A stretch of 64,000 nucleotides of DNA from Colwellia sp. (GTDB lineage Bacteria > Pseudomonadota > Gammaproteobacteria > Enterobacterales > Alteromonadaceae), in the NCBI GenBank assembly GCA_002733765.1, contig NVWU01000018.1:1-64000 (forward strand). The letters are read 5' to 3'. The notes beneath the pieces were generated by a model. The model was not told where the DNA came from and ran no database searches. It saw nothing but the letters and a program-made list of their open reading frames with translations. Positions 18,019 through 26,550 of this stretch are shown here, in pieces. Each line of letters starts with the position of its first letter. Position 1 is the first letter of the stretch. Position numbers and translations under genes: made by a program.

Positions 18019-18672
18019 TTACTGTTGAATTGCAACTGCACGTTGATTTTCAATTAACATTGCATTACTGCGAATAATCATACCGTCTTTCATTTTAACA
18101 TTTTCACTATGACTTTTTTCTTCGCCCAAGGCCCATTTAGGAATAAAAGATTGTGCCGTAGCAACCACTACCCGTGACTGTATACCTATCATGCGGGCAT
18201 TAACTAAAATACCATTATCTTGTTCCATCATAGTACCCGCCACAATGTAGTCAATAATCTGACGTTCAGGTAACTCTTTCCAATCACGGCTAAAAACATA
18301 ATCGCCTTCTTTAGTAACTCGAATATGACCGGTAGTTTTAAAATCAATTACCACTAAACCATGGCGTTGCAGTTCATGAATAAAATTTTCAGCTATTTGA
18401 TTTCCTAGCCAATTAGTTGTTTCAAGATCTTTAAGATTAACAAAAGAAGCAACGGCTACAGGCGTTTTAGCATTAACAAAAGCGCTACTTTTTAGCATTT
18501 GATATGCTAAACCTTTCACTACGTCATTAATGGCATGCTTAGGTAAGTTATGGCTATCTATTTCACCTTTATCAACTTGCATTGTTGTATAGAAGTTATC
18601 TTCTTGTTCTTGCTCTAAACTACTACAAGATAAAAGTGTTGGTATCATTAATGGTATAAGCCACTGTTTCAT
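18019..18672 (-). CDS. flgO: Flagellar outer-membrane protein FlgO
   Basis: FlgO is an outer-membrane lipoprotein acting with FlgP and FlgT in the H ring of sheathed/polar flagella. The ATG at 18670-18672 has a GGGGAAT ribosome site and begins a lipoprotein signal (MKQWLIPLMIPTLLSCSSLE). The 217-residue protein has the FlgO-domain pattern: TPVAVASFVNLKDLETTNWL, NQIAENFIHELQRHG, DYIVAGTMMEQDNGILVNAR. The longer reading frame upstream is not supported by a ribosome site. It is divergent from flgT, with back-to-back sigma-54 promoters between them. Confidence 0.92.
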   Translation of the reverse strand: MKQWLIPLMIPTLLSCSSLEQEQEDNFYTTMQVDKGEIDSHNLPKHAINDVVKGLAYQMLKSSAFVNAKTPVAVASFVNLKDLETTNWLGNQIAENFIHELQRHGLVVIDFKTTGHIRVTKEGDYVFSRDWKELPERQIIDYIVAGTMMEQDNGILVNARMIGIQSRVVVATAQSFIPKWALGEEKSHSENVKMKDGMIIRSNAMLIENQRAVAIQQ

Positions 18673-18767
18673 GGTATTCCCCTGTAAAATCAGTAAATAT
18701 GTTACATATAATTCATGCTCATACACTGACAACTTCATTTTTTAGGTTATCTATTGCCAATAAATAA

Positions 18768-18784
18768 TGCACATTTCAAGCCAA
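18768..18784 (-). promoter_or_regulatory. Sigma-54 promoter for flgOP
   Basis: On the minus strand TTGGCTTGAAATGTGCA has the GG and GC dinucleotides 12 bases apart, a TTGGC -24 box and a TGCA -12 box. It is about 96 bases upstream of the flgO start. Confidence 0.72.
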
Positions 18785-18824
18785 GTACATTTAAATAATA
18801 GCTTAGTAAAAGAAATCAAGTAAA

Positions 18825-18841
18825 CAGGCACACTTCATGCA
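18825..18841 (+). promoter_or_regulatory. Sigma-54 promoter for flgT
   Basis: CAGGCACACTTCATGCA has a GGCAC -24 box and a TGCA -12 box with correct 12-base GG-to-GC spacing. The flgT start codon is 71 bases beyond the site. Together with the minus-strand site at 18768-18784 it makes a compact divergent sigma-54 control region. Confidence 0.7.
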
Positions 18842-18912
18842 TCTTATTCATACATAGTAACCGCATATCATTAAGTATGCCCAGTAGCTTATTTACTTTT
18901 ATAAGAGAGTTT

Positions 18913-20088
18913 ATGCGCAATATAACCCTAACACTTGCCTTAGTCATCAGCCTGACTTTAATAACCTTTACCTGCAATGCACAATGGTATGAAGCACAAG
19001 GCTATGCTCGAATTGATAAAGACTCTATTGAAATAGCACGTACCAAAGCGATGGAAAACGCGTTAAAAAAAGCACTGCTTGTTGCTGGTGCTAGTGTGTC
19101 AAGTATTCAACAAGTCGTTAATGGCTTATTAACGCAAGATCAACTGAGTATTCGCGCGAGCGGTAGCGTTAACTCTATCGAACTTATTGACGAACTACAC
19201 AGCGGTAATATGATAAGCGTAACAATACGTGCAGACATTTTTCCACAAGAGAAAAAGTGCTTCGCTTTAGATTTTAAAAAATCAATTTTGCTAACCCAAA
19301 GCCACTTAAACCATAGAGAGCAAGCAAATATAGGAAATATTTATCAGTTAGACTCTGCGGTTATTAGACAACTTAATCAAAAAATACGCTCGCAAGGCTC
19401 TTACAGTGCTAGCAAACTTTTACTTAAAAATTCGACTCAATTTTCTCGCTTAAAAAATAGCTTTAATGAAGAAAAAATTAAACAACTAACAATATCACTC
19501 GCTGATACTACTGATAGCCAATATATACTTTTTAGTGAAATTAACGATATTTCCTTTGAACAACAAAGAAGTAATAGTTGGAAAATATGGCAACAAGGCA
19601 CTTACCCTAGAAACTTTGATTTTACCCTTTATTTGTATAGCGGCATGAACGGTGAACTAGTTTGGCAAAACAGTTACCAAAACACCGCCATTTGGGGTTT
19701 TAATAAACGAGAAAAACTTGATGTTAATGGAACAATATTTTGGCAAAGTAATTACGGTAACATGATAAGTGCACTGCTTGATAACATGGTAAATGACATT
19801 GATGAAAATATTATGTGTGAGCCAAGCGAAGGAAAAATACTGCAAGTAAAAGGAAACCAAATTGTTATTAATTTAGGTCGCCATCACGGTGTTAAAATTG
19901 GTGATGAGTTTTCGCTCTTACATAGTAATAGCTTTACTAACGCTAAAGGTAAAAGCTACGCAGGATATAATGTTAGCCCTTTTAAAGTCAAAGTAACTAA
20001 AGTAACAAAACAAAGTGCTACAGCCATTACCTTAGACAATGCTTTATTAGGTAATATTCAAATAAATGATTTAGCGGTACGTTATTAG
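18913..20088 (+). CDS. flgT: Flagellar H-ring protein FlgT
   Basis: FlgT is a periplasmic protein that builds the H ring around the LP ring and stabilises the stator. I start it at the ATG at 18913 (AGAGAG upstream), giving signal peptide MRNITLTLALVISLTLITFT with cleavage near CNAQ. The 391-residue product has an N-terminal domain beginning WYEAQGYARIDKDSIEIART, a middle domain and a C-terminal domain with KGNQIVINLGRHHGVKIGDE. This order matches Vibrio FlgT. It has its own sigma-54 promoter. Confidence 0.93.
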   Translation: MRNITLTLALVISLTLITFTCNAQWYEAQGYARIDKDSIEIARTKAMENALKKALLVAGASVSSIQQVVNGLLTQDQLSIRASGSVNSIELIDELHSGNMISVTIRADIFPQEKKCFALDFKKSILLTQSHLNHREQANIGNIYQLDSAVIRQLNQKIRSQGSYSASKLLLKNSTQFSRLKNSFNEEKIKQLTISLADTTDSQYILFSEINDISFEQQRSNSWKIWQQGTYPRNFDFTLYLYSGMNGELVWQNSYQNTAIWGFNKREKLDVNGTIFWQSNYGNMISALLDNMVNDIDENIMCEPSEGKILQVKGNQIVINLGRHHGVKIGDEFSLLHSNSFTNAKGKSYAGYNVSPFKVKVTKVTKQSATAITLDNALLGNIQINDLAVRY

Positions 20089-20117
20089 CTTTCAAATTTT
20101 GATTAAAATAATAAAAC

Positions 20118-20146
20118 TTAACTTTATCGATATTAAACAATATAAT
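20118..20146 (+). promoter_or_regulatory. Sigma-70 promoter of tRNA-Arg
   Basis: TTAACT (20118-20123), a 17-base spacer, then a perfect TATAAT (20141-20146). The predicted transcript would begin near 20153, about 35 bases before the mature tRNA. Confidence 0.6.
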
Positions 20147-20153
20147 ACCCAAA

Positions 20154-20185
20154 AATTACCAAGCGTTTATAAATACTTGGTAATT
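20154..20185 (+). other. Hairpin in the tRNA-Arg leader / flgT tail
   Basis: AATTACCAAG (20154-20163) pairs with CTTGGTAATT (20176-20185) across a 12-base loop, ending two bases before the tRNA. There is no T-tract on the plus strand. On the minus strand it is followed by TTTT. It lies exactly where the tRNA precursor should start, so it may be a structured 5' leader rather than a flgT terminator. Confidence 0.55.
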
Positions 20186-20187
20186 AT

Positions 20188-20264
20188 GCCCTTGTAGCTC
20201 AGCAGGATAGAGCAAGCGCCTCCTAAGCGCTAGGTCGGAAGTTCGAATCTTCTCAAGGGCGCCA
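20188..20264 (+). tRNA. tRNA-Arg (anticodon CCT)
   Basis: A complete cloverleaf can be drawn. The acceptor GCCCTTG/CAAGGGC has discriminator G and encoded CCA at the end. The D arm contains AGCTCAGCAGGATAGAGC. The anticodon stem AGCGC/GCGCT carries loop CTCCTAA, so the anticodon is CCT, reading AGG. The T arm has loop TTCGAAT. Total length is 77 bases including CCA. Confidence 0.97.
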
Positions 20265-20557
20265 TAAAAATCAATAACGACCAATCAATAACTTCAAAAA
20301 AAACACCAATAAAATAATTAGCCCACAACAGCTTGTTATTATTTAAATGAGAGATATCGTTTGAAATCAGCAAATAATATAGCGATTATTTACGGGTAAA
20401 GTATTTTCTATATTTACATTAAAATGAGTCTAATGACAGCAGTTGCCACAAAGAAATTAGTCTGGTATTTAAGCACCCACAAAACGTCCTCTTTTAGTAA
20501 GATAAACTTTAAGCATGAACGCCCTGAAGTTATCCGCAAATCAAACTTAAAAGTAAT

Positions 20558-21511
20558 TCAACCTCTAAGTGGGATAAATGAAGCAGAAACTTTGGCTGCT
20601 TTAAGTCCATTTTCATCTAGTAACTTTCTAAAAGCATCTATTTGAATCTTGGGGTAAGATGACGGACCGATTAATATTCCTTTTATTATTTGATTAATAT
20701 AGTAGCCATCAATGCCTTTCTCATCATCAGGTTTGAAAACAGGTATTTTATAAACAATTTGTGGTATACCTACTACTATTTCTACATCATTTTTAAGATG
20801 TTCAGTACGGTCAGGCATAATATTTGGGATGTAATAAACTCTCCATTCACGCTCTTCTTTAAATCCGGGATGCTTAACAGCTAAAGTTAAATCGATTAAA
20901 GCCAGTATAAAAAATTTAACAAGTTCATTTTTATCAAGACCTTCATGCTTATATTCACTTATTAATTTTTTTACATTAGTAACAGCATGATCAAGTCTTA
21001 ACGAAAGTTCTGAATCTTTTAAGTATGAGACAGGGGTAACCACAAGACTATTTCCAGTGTTTAAATCTGTAGGCAAAGAAATCTCTAAAGCGCATTTAGA
21101 TCCTCCATTTGAATAAGCTCGCCACATTGAAAGTCTTCCATGCTCAATTTCATCAGGCCCTGAATGCTCAGATAAGGATAAAATATACGTATTATAACTT
21201 ATAGCTTCCCACCATTCTTCAAAGCCTTTAACAACATCCTGCTCAAAATTTTCATCTATCTGATCAACTACCAACCTAAATTCTTTATTTTTTTCTTTAT
21301 CTTTAAAGTAGTCAGAAATAATTGTATATCCATGGGTTAGTTCTTGGAAGTCATTCATGCATTTAGCATTTCTCATCCAAAAAGTTCTACCCTTAATTAT
21401 ATCAATCGCATTATTTGATGAAGTATAATGTACACACTTGACAAAATCTTGAGACGTATGCACTTTATTTTCTAAAGAAAATGCCTTCAAAAACAGCTTA
21501 TAATTATCCAT
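20558..21511 (-). CDS. DUF2971-family protein of unknown function
   Basis: About 317 residues from the ATG at 21509-21511. The open frame continues 14 codons upstream with a hydrophobic run but no ribosome site, so the start is uncertain. The layout matches the DUF2971 family as I know it: an N-terminal CVHYTSSNNAIDIIKGRTFW segment followed by NAKCMNDFQEL, a central LSLSEHSG...LSMWRAYSNG stretch, and late GFKEEREWRVYY and ILIGPSSYP motifs. It is soluble, with no signal peptide. The biochemical activity is unknown to me. It stands alone, between a tRNA gene and apparently non-coding DNA, and looks like an accessory gene. Confidence 0.7.
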   Translation of the reverse strand: MDNYKLFLKAFSLENKVHTSQDFVKCVHYTSSNNAIDIIKGRTFWMRNAKCMNDFQELTHGYTIISDYFKDKEKNKEFRLVVDQIDENFEQDVVKGFEEWWEAISYNTYILSLSEHSGPDEIEHGRLSMWRAYSNGGSKCALEISLPTDLNTGNSLVVTPVSYLKDSELSLRLDHAVTNVKKLISEYKHEGLDKNELVKFFILALIDLTLAVKHPGFKEEREWRVYYIPNIMPDRTEHLKNDVEIVVGIPQIVYKIPVFKPDDEKGIDGYYINQIIKGILIGPSSYPKIQIDAFRKLLDENGLKAAKVSASFIPLRG

Positions 21512-21553
21512 ACTTAACAGCCCAACTAAAAAATTAATAATTAAATATATCAT

Positions 21554-22148
21554 GTTTTTGAGTTGAAAAATTTAGGGTTTTATAGGTAACACTTAGATTA
21601 GTCTATTAAAATTAACAAATATTTAATAGCTGAAGTGTCGCTTAACTCCATAGAAGACATTAACCTTTCAGATAACTATATCTATAAAGTGCACTTTGTT
21701 ATCGTTTCAAGATTAAGAATTAGTACAGTTATTTACAGAACTCCAAGTCCAAGTAAAAAAGGTCAGTACCTGCCTTTTACTACAGGCTAATTAAAGCCCC
21801 TTATTGAGAATGAAAATCATAAAAATAGTAGGCTAAAATTAAATTTAGTCTGCTACAATTTTTAGCTATAATGAAACACTATACCCCAAAATCATTTGAT
21901 TTCACTTATGACATTAAAAACTAATCCTGCTGCGCAACGTAATGGAATATAACCTTCAGTTAGCCGTGTTATGGAGATTATCGAAGCAGCATCTCTGGCA
22001 GTGCCACCATCACAAACACTCAAGCACTTGAAACGTCACTTGCTGCAATAAGAACGAATGAGATAGGTATTGATAACGAATAATAGATAGCATGGTAGGC
22101 TGTTCAGCACCTATCGTTAATTCAGAAGGTCAACTTTATTGCCGGCCA
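21554..22148. other. 595 bp without a recognisable gene
   Basis: There is no open frame with a start codon and ribosome site on either strand. A stretch of about 39 codons (21964-22083, plus strand) is open and looks protein-like, but it lacks a start and begins just after a stop. Reading frames around 21890-22080 change from frame to frame, which would fit a decayed gene. I could not assign it to a family. Confidence 0.4.
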
Positions 22149-23117
22149 TTATTGCATTGGCTTACTTGCTTGTGATTGAGCAAGTTTAGGCTCTCTACGT
22201 TTTGTCATTAAAACTAATGCAACCCCTATCACCGACATAACACCGCCACAAAGAGCTAAAAACTCAAACTGTTCATCGAACAAAATATAAGCCTCAATAG
22301 CGGTAACGGGCGGTACCAGATAAAACAAGCTCGCTACTTCAGAGGCTGCTCCTCTATTAATTAATTGCATTAATAATAATATAGCGCCAATCGACAAACC
22401 CAATACCAACCAGCCCATCGCGATTATTAATTGAATATTCCAGTCAACTTCCTGTGACTCAAACAGAAACGTTCCCAAGCCAAAAAACAGTGTCGCTGCA
22501 CAATATTGAATAAAAGTACCGGGAATAAGCTCAATAGCATCACCAAAACGTTTTTGATAAACAGTACCGAGTGAAATTCCTAGCAAAGCGAAAGAGACAC
22601 AGCCCAGTGTCCATAATGGGAATTCTGGCAGCTGCCCTGCACCACCGAGTTTTTCAAATAACACTAAACCGACACCAACCAATCCCATCATCAAACCTAG
22701 CCACTGCTTAATGGCAATTCTTTCTTTGAGTACAATAATCGCCGCCATTGCGGTAACTAACGGCTGTAACCCAACAATCAGCGAGACTAATCCTGCTGGC
22801 ATATCGCCGGCTATCGCATAAAAAACACCGCCCAAATAAAATCCATGAATCAATAAACCACTAACAGCCATATGAAATGCAGAACGCAACGATGGCCACT
22901 TTGACTTTATCCAATAGGCAATTAAACCAAGACAAACCAAGGTAATAAGCATGCGATAAAGTAACAATATAAAGGGCTCGGCGTAGGGTAAGCCATACTT
23001 TGCCCCGATAAATCCCGTACTCCACAACCAGACAAAAAACACCGGTGTCATTTTAACACCAAAACTATTGGTTACTGGCTTGTTATCACTAGAAAAACCA
23101 CTGGATTTACAGGTCAT
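22149..23117 (-). CDS. EamA/DMT-superfamily transporter
   Basis: An inner-membrane drug/metabolite-type exporter of 322 residues with about ten hydrophobic segments and two EamA repeats. The first repeat includes VWLWSTGFIGAKYGLPYAEP and GDMPAGLVSLIVGLQPLVTA followed by LKERIAIKQWLGLMMGLVGV. The second ends with FYLVPPVTAIEAYILFDEQF, the usual loop before the last helix pair. ATG is preceded by TAGGACAATTG. The substrate cannot be read from the sequence. Neighbours are an accessory gene and a pseudogene, so context adds nothing. Confidence 0.88.
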   Translation of the reverse strand: MTCKSSGFSSDNKPVTNSFGVKMTPVFFVWLWSTGFIGAKYGLPYAEPFILLLYRMLITLVCLGLIAYWIKSKWPSLRSAFHMAVSGLLIHGFYLGGVFYAIAGDMPAGLVSLIVGLQPLVTAMAAIIVLKERIAIKQWLGLMMGLVGVGLVLFEKLGGAGQLPEFPLWTLGCVSFALLGISLGTVYQKRFGDAIELIPGTFIQYCAATLFFGLGTFLFESQEVDWNIQLIIAMGWLVLGLSIGAILLLMQLINRGAASEVASLFYLVPPVTAIEAYILFDEQFEFLALCGGVMSVIGVALVLMTKRREPKLAQSQASKPMQ

Positions 23118-23329
23118 ATCAATTGTCCTACTTATTATATTATCTACTATTTTTAATTGGCTATAGCATCACCAGCACTAAGCTGGTATCTCTGGCTGAT
23201 TTAGGATGAAAAGAAGCATTCAGCACCTTAGTACATAGCACTTGATGGTCAACACTTAGTGAGAGTATTCAACCAGAATACCCTATACTATTGTTAATTA
23301 TAGGGTTACTGCTTTGATGTGATAAATTA

Positions 23330-23714
23330 CTAATCCAAAAGTGCTTTATAAATTTCAATAATTTCATTTTTACTTGGGACTCGCGGATTATTGTTGGGCG
23401 ATCCTGAATTGATCGCTTGTTCGGCCATTTCACTAAGCAAAGAGAAAAACTTTGCTTGCTCAAAACCAAATTGCTCTGGCAAAATCGGTATACCTTTTAG
23501 GTGCTGCACTAATAGAAAACTCGGTAACACTGGGTAACACTGGGTAACACTGGGTAACACTGGGTAAAAGCATGGCATTTGAAAGACCATGAGGAACATG
23601 AAAAAATGCTCCAATTAGCCTGTGACAGTTAATACTTGCTAAAACATCCGTTATTTGCTGACTGGCTCCTGCACCTATTTGAAGCATTCTTGGAAGTATT
23701 ATTTGATTCGACAT
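23330..23714 (-). pseudogene. Remnant of an iron-containing alcohol dehydrogenase
   Basis: The N-terminus is normal for this family (MSNQIILPRMLQIGAGASQQ, good GGAG ribosome site) but after about 31 residues it jumps straight to the late motif AFFHVPHGLSNAMLLP. Roughly 230 residues, including the NAD-binding region and most metal ligands, are deleted. A 10-bp repeat expansion follows, then a stop in this frame near 23460. The family C-terminus (EMAEQAINSGSPNNNPRVPS) continues in another frame to 23330. At least two deletions and one frame change make it non-functional. Family members are about 380 residues long. Confidence 0.88.
23523..23567. repeat. 10-bp tandem repeat, four and a half copies
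   Basis: The unit GGTAACACTG is repeated perfectly four times (23523-23562) and followed by GGTAA. It lies inside the alcohol dehydrogenase remnant. Relative to the expected LLPSVTEF reading it adds three copies, exactly 30 bp, so the frame is preserved across it. Slipped-strand expansion is the likely origin. Confidence 0.95.
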
Positions 23715-23891
23715 AATTTTCTCCGTTTATTTAACCACAAGCTAATGGCTAACATTTATTGGTCTGAATAAAGCTCTAGTTGGTGATTTTAACAAGTAGA
23801 AAGATCACATCGTTAGTGAATAAGGTATAAAGCTGCTTAATGCGAGCTTCTTACTTGAGGCCATGTCTGTTGTGTATATCCATTACCCCTC

Positions 23892-23930
23892 AAAGAAAAA
23901 GTCGTATACTCTATTTTGAGTATACGACTT
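23892..23930 (-). terminator. Strong terminator after the 44-residue gene
   Basis: AAGTCGTATACTC (23899-23911) pairs perfectly with GAGTATACGACTT (23918-23930), a 13-bp stem with a 6-base loop. On the minus strand it is followed by TTTTTCTTT. It lies about 35 bases beyond the small gene at 23964-24098. Confidence 0.85.
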
Positions 23931-23963
23931 GAATTTTCAGTCAATAAATCAATTATGAAATTA

Positions 23964-24098
23964 TTATTCTGATTGTGCTGTTTTTACTTCCATGTCATCA
24001 GCTATTGAAGAATTACTCAACATTGCTGAAGCGGCCATTATTAGTACTGCAACAATAACCGTCGTCAGCTTTAATCCTCTAGGGGATGACTTACGCAT
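23964..24098 (-). CDS. Small 44-residue single-span membrane or exported peptide
   Basis: ATG at 24096-24098 is preceded by TTAGGTAAATACA, a fair ribosome site. The product starts with a basic MRKSSPRGLK segment, then one hydrophobic stretch (VIVAVLIMAASAM), then an acidic tail (DDMEVKTAQSE). This could be a signal-anchored small membrane protein or a cleaved peptide. A strong rho-independent terminator follows the stop codon, as expected for a one-gene transcript. I do not recognise a family. The gap 23715-23963 shows nothing else coding. Confidence 0.55.
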   Translation of the reverse strand: MRKSSPRGLKLTTVIVAVLIMAASAMLSNSSIADDMEVKTAQSE

Positions 24099-24219
24099 TG
24101 TATTTACCTAATTAATATTTGATTGCATTACTTGTTAACATAAAAGGTTGTTAACGTAAAAGGAACGTGCAATCTGTCTAAAAAGTAAACTATTTACTTT
24201 GATAATTCAAGTAAATTTG

Positions 24220-26550
24220 TTATTTATCTTGTGCTTCATCAAAGACATGCGATTGATACGCGTGTTGCTGCTCATTTGACGTAATTAAAATTTTGATAGA
24301 AGCTGTTAGTACTCTTTCGCCAGAGGCCGATATTGCCAAGTTAGCGTCACCGCCCATTAACTGGCAAACCTCTTTAGCCATTGCCATTTTAGTACTAAAA
24401 AAAGCCATATTAGAGTTAACAAAATGACTAAAAAGAGGGGTATTATCAACAGAGGCATTATCATGGTTAGTAAAAACAAATAATAAGGTAGCACTATTAA
24501 GGTGATGATTATGTACTTTCACTGTTAAGCGCATATGTCTGCTATTGAATAATTCATGAACACTTTCACAAAAAGCGATCAAAAATTGCTGAATTCTAAG
24601 CTCATCACTGTTAATAAAATACGGTACCTTTGAGTCAATTAAAAAGGTCATACTTTTTTCTTGATCTGTTGTTATATTTTTAGATAATTTTTTAACTAAA
24701 AGCATGTCATCAATACGCCCTAAAAAACCATATAAATCGAATGGTTCACTAGTCACTTTAAATTTCCCTAGTTCAATTTTAGAGATATCAAACACCATAT
24801 TAAGTAGTTTCTGCATATTTTCTTGTGCTAACTCTATATTTTTAATTATCTTCTTTTTTTCTTTATTATCAGATTTTGGCAACTGCTGACAAAAGTTTTT
24901 AATTGCATGCAAAGGCGTTTGCAACTCTCTGCTTAGTGTATGTAAGAAATTAGTTTTCGCCGTGTTTTTTTGCTCTGACTGCTCTTTAGCAATAATCAAT
25001 TCTCGGGTTTTTCTGATAACCTGAGAGCTTAATTCATTAGAGTATACCGCCATCATTAGAATCAACACTTGAAAGAGCATTCCCCCTAATGTTGCTCCAA
25101 ATAACATTCCCCACACTTGCCAATTTTTTTGCTGTAATTGCCAAGGATAATGTTCACCTAAACTAATTAGCCATTGACGAGAATTAACCTGTAAATTAAT
25201 TTTTTCAACATGACGATGATTTTCATTAAGCTGTTGACCGAATAATATATAAGGTACTGGTGAAGTTACATCTTCAATAAACAAATCAATTTTGTCAGTT
25301 TCCAAAGGTGATATATGCTGAAAAAAAGATTTGAATTGCACTACTGCAACAACAAAACCGAGTAAATCATCTGAACGGCCTTGCTCAATATTAGTTAACT
25401 TACCTTTTGGGCTAGTAAAAACACTAAAAATGAAAAGAACACCTAAATTTGAATGATTATCTTGTATTAGATTAATGGGTGCACTGGCAATAATATCTTT
25501 ACTATCAATGACATTATCCATAGAAATAATATGCTTCGAATTGGTCAGTACATCTAACCCTATAATAGCTTCATTACTTCGATAAGGATAAACGTAACGT
25601 ATAGGTGCATAGCGACTTCTATTACTTGCTTTTTGTGTAACTCCCTTACCGTTTTTTTCTAAAATAATATTATGTAGTTTTTCAAAGGAAGCTCTATTTT
25701 CATGAAGCGTTATTGGAGCCCATTCAAGTGCTCTAACACTTGATTTACTTTGAAAAATTTGTTGCGTAAACAAGTTAAACTCATCTAAATCAACTTCTTT
25801 ACTTGCCTTAAAAAATGCGGATAAACTATTTAATTCATTAGTGGTAATGTCGATTTCATTTTGAATTCCCTGAAGCACTCTATTTTTGACTTGTTTAAAA
25901 ATATCCTGACGTTCATGCTGTTGAACGTCTTGAGATATTTTAAATAGTAAACCAATCGCAGTAAAAGCTAAGAACGAGGCTATTATGATGAAAGCTCGCT
26001 TAGGAAAACTTAGTTTCTGCTGATCTTTTGTCAGTAATAATAGCGGAGTAACAAACACTGAAAAGAGTACACTGCCTGACCAACTACTAACAAAAGTAAA
26101 AAATAAATTATCGCCTAATGTTTTATTTTCGATTATGACAACTATTATGACAGTGAACGCAGAAACTAATGAAATTAACGGCCCTATCTTGAATAAAAGC
26201 ATTAATAAATGTCGACGTGATTTAAGCCAATTCTGTTGATAAATTTCACCCAGTGTCAGCTGTTTTGCCCAAAACCCCTGTAGCATAATAGCCAACAAAG
26301 TGATGATGACCATGGATAATTCTATCGGCAGGTTCAGCCAGAAAAACAAATATAAACAAAAAATTATGGTGCCAACAGCAATCGCCAACAACATATCAGC
26401 CCCAAAGAAAATAATTAATGCGGTTGTTATACCTGCAGCTGGGCCAATAAAACTGATGAAAGAATAAGGAGTGATAAAAAAAACGGTGCAAGCACATGCA
26501 CAAAGATAAATAACAATGGTTAACAAAAATCGCTGAAGTGTATTTTTCAT
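24220..26550 (-). CDS. MASE1/CHASE-type sensor with a degenerate histidine-kinase core
   Basis: A 776-residue membrane protein. Residues 1-200 hold about eight hydrophobic segments, resembling a MASE1 sensor. A periplasmic CHASE-like domain covers about 225-430, with RALEWAPIT and RYAPIRYVYPY. A further span at 480-505 leads to a kinase-like region. The expected phospho-acceptor histidine is Arg541 (LSRELQTPLHAI instead of SHELRTPL). The N, G1 and G2 ATP-binding boxes are also missing: where GTGLGLAISK is expected the sequence reads FFSTKMAMAKEVCQLMGG. It is full length with no frameshift, so it is maintained but probably not an active kinase. The ribosome site is weak. The partner is unknown. 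Confidence 0.8.
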   Translation of the reverse strand: MKNTLQRFLLTIVIYLCACACTVFFITPYSFISFIGPAAGITTALIIFFGADMLLAIAVGTIIFCLYLFFWLNLPIELSMVIITLLAIMLQGFWAKQLTLGEIYQQNWLKSRRHLLMLLFKIGPLISLVSAFTVIIVVIIENKTLGDNLFFTFVSSWSGSVLFSVFVTPLLLLTKDQQKLSFPKRAFIIIASFLAFTAIGLLFKISQDVQQHERQDIFKQVKNRVLQGIQNEIDITTNELNSLSAFFKASKEVDLDEFNLFTQQIFQSKSSVRALEWAPITLHENRASFEKLHNIILEKNGKGVTQKASNRSRYAPIRYVYPYRSNEAIIGLDVLTNSKHIISMDNVIDSKDIIASAPINLIQDNHSNLGVLFIFSVFTSPKGKLTNIEQGRSDDLLGFVVAVVQFKSFFQHISPLETDKIDLFIEDVTSPVPYILFGQQLNENHRHVEKINLQVNSRQWLISLGEHYPWQLQQKNWQVWGMLFGATLGGMLFQVLILMMAVYSNELSSQVIRKTRELIIAKEQSEQKNTAKTNFLHTLSRELQTPLHAIKNFCQQLPKSDNKEKKKIIKNIELAQENMQKLLNMVFDISKIELGKFKVTSEPFDLYGFLGRIDDMLLVKKLSKNITTDQEKSMTFLIDSKVPYFINSDELRIQQFLIAFCESVHELFNSRHMRLTVKVHNHHLNSATLLFVFTNHDNASVDNTPLFSHFVNSNMAFFSTKMAMAKEVCQLMGGDANLAISASGERVLTASIKILITSNEQQHAYQSHVFDEAQDK

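Noticed and set aside
20424-20645. 73-codon plus-strand open frame after the tRNA
   Set aside because: It overlaps the 3' end of the DUF2971 gene in antisense and has no convincing ribosome site or domain.
21964-22083. Open stretch of about 39 codons that reads like protein
   Set aside because: It has no start codon, follows a stop, and could not be linked to a family; too short to call a pseudogene.
23523-23567. Possible CRISPR-like or minisatellite array
   Set aside because: The units are 10 bp and contiguous with no spacers, and they lie within a decayed coding sequence; this is simple slippage.
20188-24219. tRNA-Arg as an attachment site of an integrated island
   Set aside because: No copy of the tRNA 3' end and no integrase were seen in the following 4 kb, so only a loose hotspot is suggested.
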